This document shows positions 15,127 through 20,958 of a stretch of 20,958 nt of DNA, piece after piece (position 1 is the stretch's first letter; each line of letters starts with the position of its first letter). This DNA comes from Coraliomargarita sp. CAG:312 (GTDB lineage Bacteria; Verrucomicrobiota; Verrucomicrobiia; Opitutales; Intestinicryptomonadaceae): positions 16,066 through 37,023 of the forward strand of contig FR901550.1 of NCBI GenBank assembly GCA_000438015.1. Direction: 5' to 3'. The translations under genes and the position numbers were made by a program. The notes under the pieces are model-generated. The model had not been told where the DNA came from. It searched no databases and saw only the letters and a program-made list of their open reading frames with translations.

Positions 15127-16806
15127 ATGAAAAACAAACTTATAACTGCAATATCATCGATATCCGCTCTTTTATTGTGCGCATGCGCGGGCCTCAAAGA
15201 AAGCGGCTCAGAAAAAGTCTATAATGCCGACATAATAGTTTACGGCGGGACATCTGCCGCAGTGACTGCGGCTATCCAGGCTAATGCGGAAGGTAAAAGC
15301 GTTATAATAGTTTCGCCTGATCTGCAATTAGGCGCGATGACAACTTCCGGGCTGGGCTTTACCGACGCGGGCAAAGCAGGTAGCATCGGCGGTCTTTCAA
15401 GGGAATTCTACCATAGAATATGGAAGGCTTACCAAGATCCCAATGCTTGGAACTGGCAGTCGCGCAAGGATTGGAAAGGCTTCGGGCAAGGCACCAAGGC
15501 CATCGACGATAAAACAGAAACAATGTGGGTTTTCGAGCCTAAAGTCGGTGAACAAGTTTATAATTGTTGGCTTGCTGAAAAAGGAGTTTTAGTCCACAGA
15601 GGGGAATTTTTGGACCGCGAAAATGGCGTGGAACTTGAGGGCGGGCGCATTGCAAAAATCCGGACTTTAAGCGGCAAGACTTATGCGGGAAAAATGTTCA
15701 TAGATTGCACTTTTGAGGGCGATTTAATGGCGGCAGCCGGTTGCGACTACCATGTCGGGCGCGAGTCAAATTCCGTATATGGCGAAGAATGGAACGGCTT
15801 GCAAAAGGGAGTCTTGCACCACGACCATTTCTTTGAAAAGAAAATAGACCCCTACAAGGAAAAAGGCAATCCGTCAAGCGGCCTATTGAAGTATATATCG
15901 TCCGAAAAGCTCGACGCTCCAAACGGAACCGGAGACGAAAAAGTACAGGCGTATTGCTTCAGAATGTGCCTTACTAAAAATCCGTCAAACCGCGTTTTCT
16001 TCTCAAAGCCGGACAATTACAATCCTGACGACTATGAGCTCTTTGCGCGCTATTTCGAGGCCGTCGGAAGGACGAATTTTCTGTCGATAGGCCCCATGCC
16101 CAACATGAAGACAGACTGCAATAATTGCGGAGCTTTCAGTACCGACTTTATTGGAATGAACTACGAATATCCCGACGCTTCCTACGAGAAGCGCGCCGAG
16201 ATAATAAAAGCGCATAAAGACTATCAAATGGGCTGGCTCTACTTCATTCAAAACGATCCGCGCGTGCCGCAAAAGGCGCGCGACGCGCTCAAGGACTATG
16301 GCCTTTCGAAAGACGAATTTATCGCCACAGACAACTGGCCCTTTAACCTCTATATACGCGAGGCTCGCAGAATGATAGGGGAGTACGTTATGACCGAACA
16401 CGATTGCAAACTTGAAAAAGATACCCCAATGTCGGTCGGTATGGGATCGTACACTCTTGACTCGCACAATATCCAGCGCTACATCACCAGCGACGGATGG
16501 GTTCAGAACGAGGGCGACATCGGTGTCCACTTGGACGCTCCGTACAAAATATCGTATCTTTCCATAACCCCTAAGTCTTCTCAGTGCGAAAACTTGCTTG
16601 TGCCTGTTGCGTGTTCGGCGTCCCATGCCGCGTACGGGTCTATTAGAATGGAGCCCGTTTTTATGATTTTAGGGCAGAGCGCGGCTACGGCGGCTTCGAT
16701 TGCGATAGACGATTCGGTTCCGGTGCAAAAGGTCGATTACGAAAAGCTAGCTAAAGAACTTCGTTCGGACGGACAAATTCTTTCGTCTGAAGAGATGGTA
16801 AAATAG
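15127..16806 (+). CDS. Exported FAD-dependent oxidoreductase (PF12831 type), paralogue 2, lipoprotein
   Basis: The 559-residue protein aligns with the preceding gene end to end, well over two-thirds identical by eye, including VYGGTSAA (38-45), GLSREFYHR, WKAYQDPNAWNWQ, the CTFEGDLMA segment and the C-terminal GSIRMEPVFMILGQSAATAA block. The N-terminus differs. Here it is a lipoprotein signal with lipobox LCAC and Cys20, so this copy should be membrane-anchored while the first is released. Differences cluster in the middle (after SVYGE, and around 290-345), the likely substrate-facing part. Tandem duplication followed by specialisation is the simplest reading. It ends 2 nt before the HAD gene. 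Confidence 0.85.
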   Translation: MKNKLITAISSISALLLCACAGLKESGSEKVYNADIIVYGGTSAAVTAAIQANAEGKSVIIVSPDLQLGAMTTSGLGFTDAGKAGSIGGLSREFYHRIWKAYQDPNAWNWQSRKDWKGFGQGTKAIDDKTETMWVFEPKVGEQVYNCWLAEKGVLVHRGEFLDRENGVELEGGRIAKIRTLSGKTYAGKMFIDCTFEGDLMAAAGCDYHVGRESNSVYGEEWNGLQKGVLHHDHFFEKKIDPYKEKGNPSSGLLKYISSEKLDAPNGTGDEKVQAYCFRMCLTKNPSNRVFFSKPDNYNPDDYELFARYFEAVGRTNFLSIGPMPNMKTDCNNCGAFSTDFIGMNYEYPDASYEKRAEIIKAHKDYQMGWLYFIQNDPRVPQKARDALKDYGLSKDEFIATDNWPFNLYIREARRMIGEYVMTEHDCKLEKDTPMSVGMGSYTLDSHNIQRYITSDGWVQNEGDIGVHLDAPYKISYLSITPKSSQCENLLVPVACSASHAAYGSIRMEPVFMILGQSAATAASIAIDDSVPVQKVDYEKLAKELRSDGQILSSEEMVK

Positions 16807-16808
16807 AA

Positions 16809-17666
16809 ATGAAATCATCCCGGACCATAATCGCCCTTTGCTACGATTTCGACGGCACTCTCTCTGCGGGAAACATCCAAGAATATTCTTTTATTCCCCG
16901 TCTGCAAAAGTCTCCCAGAGAGTTTTGGGAGCGCACCCAGCAGCTGGCCGCCGACGAGGATGCCGACGAAATACTTGCCTATATGCGCCTTATGTACACT
17001 GAAGCGGACAAGGCGGATATAAAAATACGCAAGAGCGATTTTATGGACTTCGGCAAAGAAGTTAAATTGTTCAAGGGGCTTTTGCCTAGCGGCGGGGTAG
17101 ATTGGTTTTCGGACATAAATTCATATGCGCGGAGATTGGGAGCGGAAATAAGGCACTATATTATATCCTCCGGAATAAAAGAAATGATAGAGGGAACTCC
17201 CATTGCCGATAAATTCCACAAGATTTACGCGTCTTCGTTTATGTACGACCGCTACGGCGCTGCGTGTTGGCCCGCTCTTGCGGTAAACTACACCACTAAA
17301 ATGCAGTTCTTGTTCCGCATAAACAAGGGGATTTTAGAAATACAAAAATCCATAAACGATTTTATGCCTGAAAACGAGCGTCCCGTTCCTTTCAGGCGCA
17401 TGATTTACTTCGGCGACGGATCTACCGATATTCCGGCGATGAAACTTGTTAAAACCCAGGGGGGATATTCTATAGCCGTGCACGGGGCTTCCGCAAAAAA
17501 GCGCAGATCCACCCAGAAGCTGCTCTCCGAAAATAGGGTTAATTTTGTTGCAGAGGCGGATTACACGCCAAACTCAACATTGACAAAACAGGTTAAGCGC
17601 GTCATAGCAAAAATTTGCGCGGAACGCGAAGTGGAGCTTCAATCTGAATTAAAAAGCAAGCGTTAA
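16809..17666 (+). CDS. HAD-superfamily phosphatase
   Basis: The 285-residue cytoplasmic protein has all HAD motifs: the nucleophile region CYDFDGTLS with Asp13 and Asp15, motif II IISSGIKE (118-125), a lysine near 164 as motif III, and motif IV FGDGSTDIP (201-209) with Asp203 and Asp207. A helical cap of about 75 residues lies between motifs I and II. The family hydrolyses small phosphate esters through an aspartyl-phosphate; the substrate cannot be told from sequence. It starts 2 nt after the FAD gene, so it is co-translated with the exported enzymes; dephosphorylation of an imported sugar phosphate is only a guess. Confidence 0.88.
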   Translation: MKSSRTIIALCYDFDGTLSAGNIQEYSFIPRLQKSPREFWERTQQLAADEDADEILAYMRLMYTEADKADIKIRKSDFMDFGKEVKLFKGLLPSGGVDWFSDINSYARRLGAEIRHYIISSGIKEMIEGTPIADKFHKIYASSFMYDRYGAACWPALAVNYTTKMQFLFRINKGILEIQKSINDFMPENERPVPFRRMIYFGDGSTDIPAMKLVKTQGGYSIAVHGASAKKRRSTQKLLSENRVNFVAEADYTPNSTLTKQVKRVIAKICAEREVELQSELKSKR

Positions 17667-17672
17667 AAAAAC

Positions 17673-17996
17673 ATGGAAAATTTTTTGGATAAATTTAAAT
17701 CGATGGCTTTGGAAGGGTACTTAAAGAAGCATTTCTCCAAGTATTTGCAGGACGGCGCCGTGAGCGTTTGCTTGGATTCCGAAAATTCTTCTTGCGTATT
17801 CAAAGCGACTCTCGCGGGGGAAAGCGCGCCGTTGACTATAAACGTAAAGAATTTCAAAATAGCCGACAAGGGCGCAGACAAGTTTTTAGTCGTGACGGAT
17901 GTGGAATGCGACAAGCTTTGGCTTAACAATCTTCTTTGCGACTATGTAAAAAACCGGGAAATAAAGCTGCCTTCGTTTATGGCTTCAGCGCTGTAA
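17673..17996 (+). CDS. Small cytoplasmic protein of unknown function
   Basis: The 107-residue protein starts 6 nt after the HAD gene. It has no signal peptide or membrane segment. An N-terminal amphipathic helix (FLDKFKSMALEGYLKKHFSKYL) is followed by alternating strands (GAVSVCLDSEN, CVFKATLAGES, LTINVKNFKIAD, KFLVVTDVECD) and a C-terminal helix (KLWLNNLLCDYVKN). This beta-meander shape suggests a compact binding domain. I do not recognise a family. Gene-like codon use and tight spacing support it being real and the last member of the operon. Confidence 0.7.
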   Translation: MENFLDKFKSMALEGYLKKHFSKYLQDGAVSVCLDSENSSCVFKATLAGESAPLTINVKNFKIADKGADKFLVVTDVECDKLWLNNLLCDYVKNREIKLPSFMASAL

Positions 17997-18271
17997 TGCC
18001 GGTCGGCAATATTTTTGCGCAGTACGCTTGCAAAAGATTCCAGCGATATAATGCGCCTTGTTTAGCGCGTTGCAAATCCAAGTGCGCCGGTCTCCGCGTA
18101 TTCTCCCGGCGGTATATTCGCAGGCTCTTTCGGCTGGCGATTTTTGTTGCATGCTTTTGCGCTGCAGCAATTGTTTAGACATGGCGAGAGAGCGCCGTAG
18201 CCGAAGGCGAAATAGGAGTGCATTTGGGATTTGATTTCATTTTGAGATTTTGAGGCGCATATGCTTCAAGG
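17997..18271. other. Region between convergent genes, no convincing gene
   Basis: Short open frames on both strands (plus 17936-18178; minus 17985-18182) have no family resemblance, no ribosome binding site and unusual composition. TTTTGC (18014-18019) with GCAAAA (18031-18036) is a hairpin shortly after the operon, without a U-run. No clear terminator for the plus-strand operon is visible. The right part contains arms of the interleaved inverted repeats at 18222-18315. Confidence 0.45.
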
Positions 18272-18315
18272 CTAATTTCTCCCAAATTTCCGCCCGTCGA
18301 GAGAATATGCGCCTC
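18222..18315. repeat. Two interleaved inverted repeats at the doxX 3' end
   Basis: Pair A is ATTTGGGA (18222-18229) with TCCCAAAT (18280-18287). Pair B is GAGGCGCATAT (18252-18262) with ATATGCGCCTC (18305-18315). Both are perfect and occur in the order A-B-A'-B', so a transcript could form one or the other, or a pseudoknot. The right-hand arms lie inside the last codons of doxX. No U-run follows on either strand. Confidence 0.6.
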
Positions 18316-18673
18316 CTCCTGTGAGAGTCAGCGCCGCAAATATAACCAAGTATAGAGCAGCCAATTCGATTCCGCCGCCAAATTCTGCGCCTGATTCGCA
18401 TAAGTATATTAAAGCCGCCGCCATATTTAAGCATAATACTGCGCTTGCCGCTTTTGTAAAAGCTCCAAAAATAATAAGAACCGGACACAAAACCTCGGCA
18501 ATTACACACAGCAGGAGCGATGTAGTTGAGCCTATGCCTATTGGATTTAAAAAATTTTGGGAGTTGCCTGAAAGCAGCATCCCAAGTTTGGGTATTCCGT
18601 GCGACAGCATAAAGATTGAAACTGTCGTTCTCAGAATGAAAATTCCTATGTCGGCTGGTTTATTTATATGCAT
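18272..18673 (-). CDS. DoxX-family membrane protein
   Basis: The 133-residue protein starts at the ATG at 18673. Upstream in-frame starts (ATG 18754, TTG 18772) would add residues absent from the family and run through the trp promoter. Four hydrophobic helices are visible: IGIFILRTTVSIFMLSHGI, SLLLCVIAEVLCPVLIIFG, AASAVLCLNMAAALIYL and LAALYLVIFAALTLTGGG. Family hallmarks are SHGIPKLG near the first helix, AE with G-F-T-K in the second, and the closing GGGAYSLDG. DoxX/DoxD-like proteins are small inner-membrane proteins associated with redox or thiol metabolism; the exact role is not known. A TATAAA at 18693-18698 (minus strand) could be its -10 box. It is divergent from the trp operon and apparently transcribed alone. 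Confidence 0.85.
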   Translation of the reverse strand: MHINKPADIGIFILRTTVSIFMLSHGIPKLGMLLSGNSQNFLNPIGIGSTTSLLLCVIAEVLCPVLIIFGAFTKAASAVLCLNMAAALIYLCESGAEFGGGIELAALYLVIFAALTLTGGGAYSLDGRKFGRN

Positions 18674-18719
18674 ATTTTTATTATCGGAGAATTTTATACA
18701 AAAAAAGTTTAAAAATTCC

Positions 18720-18748
18720 TTGACAAATTTTATGCCGGGGAAAATATG
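18720..18748 (+). promoter_or_regulatory. Candidate trp operon promoter
   Basis: TTGACA (18720-18725) is a perfect -35 consensus. The A/T-rich AATATG (18743-18748) is 17 nt downstream as a weak -10. The start point would fall near 18755, about 10 nt before the leader-peptide ATG. Confidence 0.6.
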
Positions 18749-18764
18749 CGTCATCAATAAAAAA

Positions 18765-18806
18765 ATGAACAATTGGTGGTACAGTCTGGGGTCGCATAGA
18801 GTTTAA
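18765..18806 (+). CDS. trpL: trp operon leader peptide
   Basis: A 13-codon frame encodes MNNWWYSLGSHRV and ends at TAA 18804-18806. Two adjacent Trp codons (TGG at 18774-18779) are the hallmark of a tryptophan-sensing leader peptide. The frame lies between the -35 box and a terminator that sits directly before trpE. The stop codon lies in the loop-side arm of the antiterminator. A ribosome at the stop would cover 18788-18795, while a ribosome stalled at the Trp codons would leave those bases free. No Shine-Dalgarno sequence is visible; the preceding bases are A-rich. Confidence 0.88.
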   Translation: MNNWWYSLGSHRV

Positions 18807-18832
18807 AACGGTTTTAAACTTTGGGCGGCCTT
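18788..18832 (+). promoter_or_regulatory. trp antiterminator hairpin
   Basis: GGGGTCGC (18788-18795) pairs with GCGGCCTT (18825-18832) through six core pairs plus wobbles. Nested inside is the dyad AGTTTAAAAC (18800-18809) / GTTTTAAACT (18811-18820). The four bases between on each side (ATAG and TTGG) pair apart from one A-G mismatch, so the whole is one long hairpin. It uses the 5' arm of the terminator (18825-18830), so the two structures exclude each other. Confidence 0.75.
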
Positions 18833-18853
18833 TTGTCTGGCCGCTTTTTTTTT
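18825..18853 (+). terminator. trp attenuator terminator
   Basis: GCGGCC (18825-18830), loop TTTTGTCT, GGCCGC (18839-18844), then nine T (18845-18853). It ends 10 nt before the trpE ATG and 18 nt after the leader-peptide stop, so it can only act on the trp transcript. Confidence 0.93.
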
Positions 18854-18863
18854 GGCCTCAAAA

Positions 18864-20375
18864 ATGACACCCGATAAAAAACAATTCATAGAATACGCAA
18901 AATACGCAAATGTAGTTCCAGTATATGCGGAATTGCTTGCCGACATGCAGACGCCTGTGTCTGTATTCGCAAAGCTTGAAAACGCCGAGGGCGACTGTTT
19001 CCTCTTGGAAAGCGCTGAAAACGTCGACAATTGGGGGAGGTATTCCTTTATAGGCTGCAACCCTAAAGCGGTCTTTACGTTGAACGGGTTTGACGGCAGG
19101 CTTTCATTCTCGGACGGCAGAAATGATATTGCAGCGTCGGGCAGGGATGGCTTGGCGGCGCTTTCTCCTTTGAGAAATTATATAGCGTCCCGCAAGATAG
19201 CTCGGACAAACTCTATGCCGCGCTTCTTCGGAGGGGCTGTGGGATATTTCGGCTACGAGTGCGTAAGGCTTTTCGAGCGGCTTCCAGAGCCTAAAGGCGA
19301 AAAACTATGGGACGATGCGCGCCTTGCCATTTATGACGATATAATCATTTTTGACAATTTGCGCCATACCGCAAAGATTGTGGCCTGCGCGCATGTCGAC
19401 GAGTTCGCTGACCCCGCGGCGGCTTACGAAAATGCGGTTGGGCGGGTTGAAAAGCTTGTTGGAATATTTAGATCTCCGCTTCCGCAACTTTCAGAAAAAG
19501 TTGTTCCGGGGGAAATCAGGCTGAAATCAAATATGGACCGCGAAGAATTTTGCGACATGGTCGAAAAGGCAAAAAATTATATAAAAGAAGGTGAAATAAT
19601 CCAGGTTGTACCTTCGCAAAAATTCTCTGCAAAACTTGATATTTCGCCTATTTCGGCGTACCGCGCTCTCAGGCTGATAAATCCCTCACCGTATATGTTT
19701 TGCCTAAAATGTTCGGACAAATATTTAGTGGGATCGTCGCCGGAGACTCTGCTTAGATTTTGCGACGGCGTAGCGCAAGTCCGCCCGATTGCCGGAACGC
19801 GCAGGCGCGGCAAAGACGATTCGGAGGATATGCGCCTTGCCGATGAATTGCTCTCGAATGAAAAGGAGCGAGCGGAGCATCTTATGCTTGTGGACTTGGG
19901 GCGGAATGATTTGTCGAGATTTTGCGAGCCAGGAAGCGTCCAGGTCGGAGACTTTATGGTCGTCGAGCGTTATTCGCATGTTATGCATCTGGTTTCCAAT
20001 GTTTCCGGGCGCGTAAAAAAAGGCGTAGACGCAATAGACGCCCTTGCGGCCGCATTCCCTGCAGGAACGCTTTCCGGGGCGCCCAAGATTAGAGCCATGG
20101 AAATTATCAACGAATTGGAACCCGAACGCAGGGGCCCGTACGGAGGCGCAGTCGGATATTTCGGCTACGGCGGAAATATGGACGTTGCAATAACAATCAG
20201 AACGTTGCAGATGTGCGGCGGCACTATGTCCGTTCAAGCGGGAGCCGGAATAGTTTACGATTCAGATCCCGAAGCCGAATACGAAGAAACTAGAATGAAA
20301 GCCCGCGCTGTCGCAAAGGCCATCCAGGCTGCCCACAACCTGGAGACTCTAGATGTAAACAATATAGGAAGGTAG
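18864..20375 (+). CDS. trpE: Anthranilate synthase component I
   Basis: The enzyme converts chorismate and ammonia (from TrpG) to anthranilate, the first committed step of tryptophan synthesis. The 503-residue protein has the N-terminal LLES motif (47-50) of the tryptophan feedback site. Chorismate-binding motifs follow: GSSPE (290-294), PIAGTRRRG (308-316), ERAEHLMLVDLGRND (335-349), YSHVMHL (370-376) and FPAGTLSGAPK (398-408). The ATG at 18864 is chosen; an in-frame TTG at 18852 lies inside the terminator T-run. The LLES site and the TrpG partner next door favour TrpE over PabB. Expression is predicted to be controlled by the attenuator immediately upstream. trpG follows after 6 nt. Confidence 0.96.
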   Translation: MTPDKKQFIEYAKYANVVPVYAELLADMQTPVSVFAKLENAEGDCFLLESAENVDNWGRYSFIGCNPKAVFTLNGFDGRLSFSDGRNDIAASGRDGLAALSPLRNYIASRKIARTNSMPRFFGGAVGYFGYECVRLFERLPEPKGEKLWDDARLAIYDDIIIFDNLRHTAKIVACAHVDEFADPAAAYENAVGRVEKLVGIFRSPLPQLSEKVVPGEIRLKSNMDREEFCDMVEKAKNYIKEGEIIQVVPSQKFSAKLDISPISAYRALRLINPSPYMFCLKCSDKYLVGSSPETLLRFCDGVAQVRPIAGTRRRGKDDSEDMRLADELLSNEKERAEHLMLVDLGRNDLSRFCEPGSVQVGDFMVVERYSHVMHLVSNVSGRVKKGVDAIDALAAAFPAGTLSGAPKIRAMEIINELEPERRGPYGGAVGYFGYGGNMDVAITIRTLQMCGGTMSVQAGAGIVYDSDPEAEYEETRMKARAVAKAIQAAHNLETLDVNNIGR

Positions 20376-20381
20376 ATAGCA

Positions 20382-20954
20382 ATGATACTCTTATTGGACA
20401 ACTACGACTCTTTTACTTACAATCTTTCGCATTATTTTCAAACTCTCGGCGAGGACATAAAAGTTGTCCGCAACGACGCCATGGGCGCCGGGGAATTGTA
20501 CGCGCTAAATCCTGAAGCAGTGGTTTTATCGCCCGGCCCAAGCTCTCCGAAAAACGCCGGTGTCTGCGTAGATTTTATAAAAAACTACGCGGGAAAAGTC
20601 CCTATGTTTGGCGTATGCCTGGGAATGCAGGCAATAGCGTACGCGTTCGGTGCGGATATTATTCCCGCAAAGAGCATTATGCACGGAAAGTCTAGCATGA
20701 TAGAGCATTGCCGAAACGGCGTTTTCAAAGGAATAGAATCTCCTATGTCGGTCGTGCGCTACCATTCGCTTGCGGTTGACGAATCGACCCTGCCGCCATG
20801 TCTTGAAATCACGGCGCGCGCCGAAGACGGCGAAATAATGGGTCTGCGCCATAGGGAGTTTGCCGTGGAGGGCGTGCAGTTCCATCCAGAGTCTATTCTG
20901 ACTTACGGGGGAAAAAGGCTGCTCGCAAATTTCTTAGAGGAGATAAAAAAATGA
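20382..20954 (+). CDS. trpG: Anthranilate synthase component II (glutamine amidotransferase)
   Basis: The 190-residue class I amidotransferase supplies ammonia to TrpE. The triad is visible: Cys79 in FGVCLGMQ, His168 and Glu170 in QFHPES. The opening ILLLDNYDSFTYNL and LSPGPSSP (49-56) are typical of TrpG/PabA; the MHGK segment (100-103) is the usual region before the interface. A GGAAGG ribosome binding site sits in the end of trpE. The stop overlaps the next ATG (ATGA). In some bacteria one subunit serves both TrpE and PabB; the position here indicates TrpG as its main role. Confidence 0.96.
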   Translation: MILLLDNYDSFTYNLSHYFQTLGEDIKVVRNDAMGAGELYALNPEAVVLSPGPSSPKNAGVCVDFIKNYAGKVPMFGVCLGMQAIAYAFGADIIPAKSIMHGKSSMIEHCRNGVFKGIESPMSVVRYHSLAVDESTLPPCLEITARAEDGEIMGLRHREFAVEGVQFHPESILTYGGKRLLANFLEEIKK

Positions 20955-20958
20955 GCAT
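20951..20958 (+). CDS. Start of next trp operon gene (probably trpD), cut by the window edge
   Basis: An ATG overlaps the trpG stop as ATGA, the common coupling for co-translated genes. Only the first two codons (Met-Ser) are present. Anthranilate phosphoribosyltransferase (trpD) is the usual gene here, but the visible bases cannot show it. Confidence 0.5.

Noticed and set aside
17936..18182. Overlapping small frames on both strands (80 codons plus, 65 codons minus)
   Set aside because: No ribosome binding site, no recognisable motif, Cys/Arg-rich composition unlike the neighbours, and the plus one overlaps the end of a better gene.
18321..18806. A 161-codon plus-strand frame antisense to doxX
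   Set aside because: Its body is a shadow of the DoxX gene on the opposite strand. Only its last 13 codons, starting at the internal ATG 18765, make sense, as the trp leader peptide.
18800..18820. Perfect A/T-rich dyad read as a DNA operator for a Trp repressor
   Set aside because: It lies downstream of the leader ATG and nests exactly inside the antiterminator, which explains it better; it does not resemble the known TrpR operator.

Overview
This looks like a chromosomal stretch from a bacterium of the PVC group, most likely Verrucomicrobiota (Opitutae/Puniceicoccales-like), with Lentisphaerota as the alternative. The guess rests on core genes of ordinary bacterial type sitting beside secreted DUF1080, PF12831-type FAD oxidoreductase, beta-helix and multi-domain glycan-binding proteins, a combination common in that group. 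It is an inference from protein style, not from a marker-gene comparison.

Layout. 1-2022 (minus) is the 5' part of a large secreted protein with carbohydrate-binding-like modules, cut by the left edge. 2171-3467 (minus) is a small translation cluster: tRNA-Arg(ACG), ribosomal protein S18, and Sua5-type threonylcarbamoyl-AMP synthase. 3856-7097 (plus) is trigger factor - ClpP - ClpX, the canonical folding/proteolysis cluster, with a strong terminator after tig and two near-identical terminators after clpX. 7646-9853 (minus) is a two-gene unit: a secreted protein resembling a papain-like C39 peptidase that has lost its cysteine, then a membrane M50 (site-2) protease fused to a domain that looks like an archaemetzincin with its zinc site erased.

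9956-17996 (plus) is a glycan-handling region: a DUF1080 lipoprotein, then a candidate structured RNA with its own terminator, then a tightly packed operon (beta-helix enzyme, two tandem FAD-dependent oxidoreductases, a HAD phosphatase, a small unknown protein). 18272-18673 (minus) is a DoxX membrane protein. 18720-20958 (plus) is the start of a trp operon: a consensus -35 box, a 13-residue leader peptide with two adjacent Trp codons, mutually exclusive antiterminator and terminator hairpins, trpE, trpG and the first codons of the next gene.

The most notable points are the complete ribosome-mediated trp attenuator, the undescribed-looking structured RNA/terminator ahead of the beta-helix operon, the M50 plus pseudo-metzincin fusion next to a pseudo-C39 protein, and the possible oxidation-based glycan module formed by the DUF1080 and FAD proteins.
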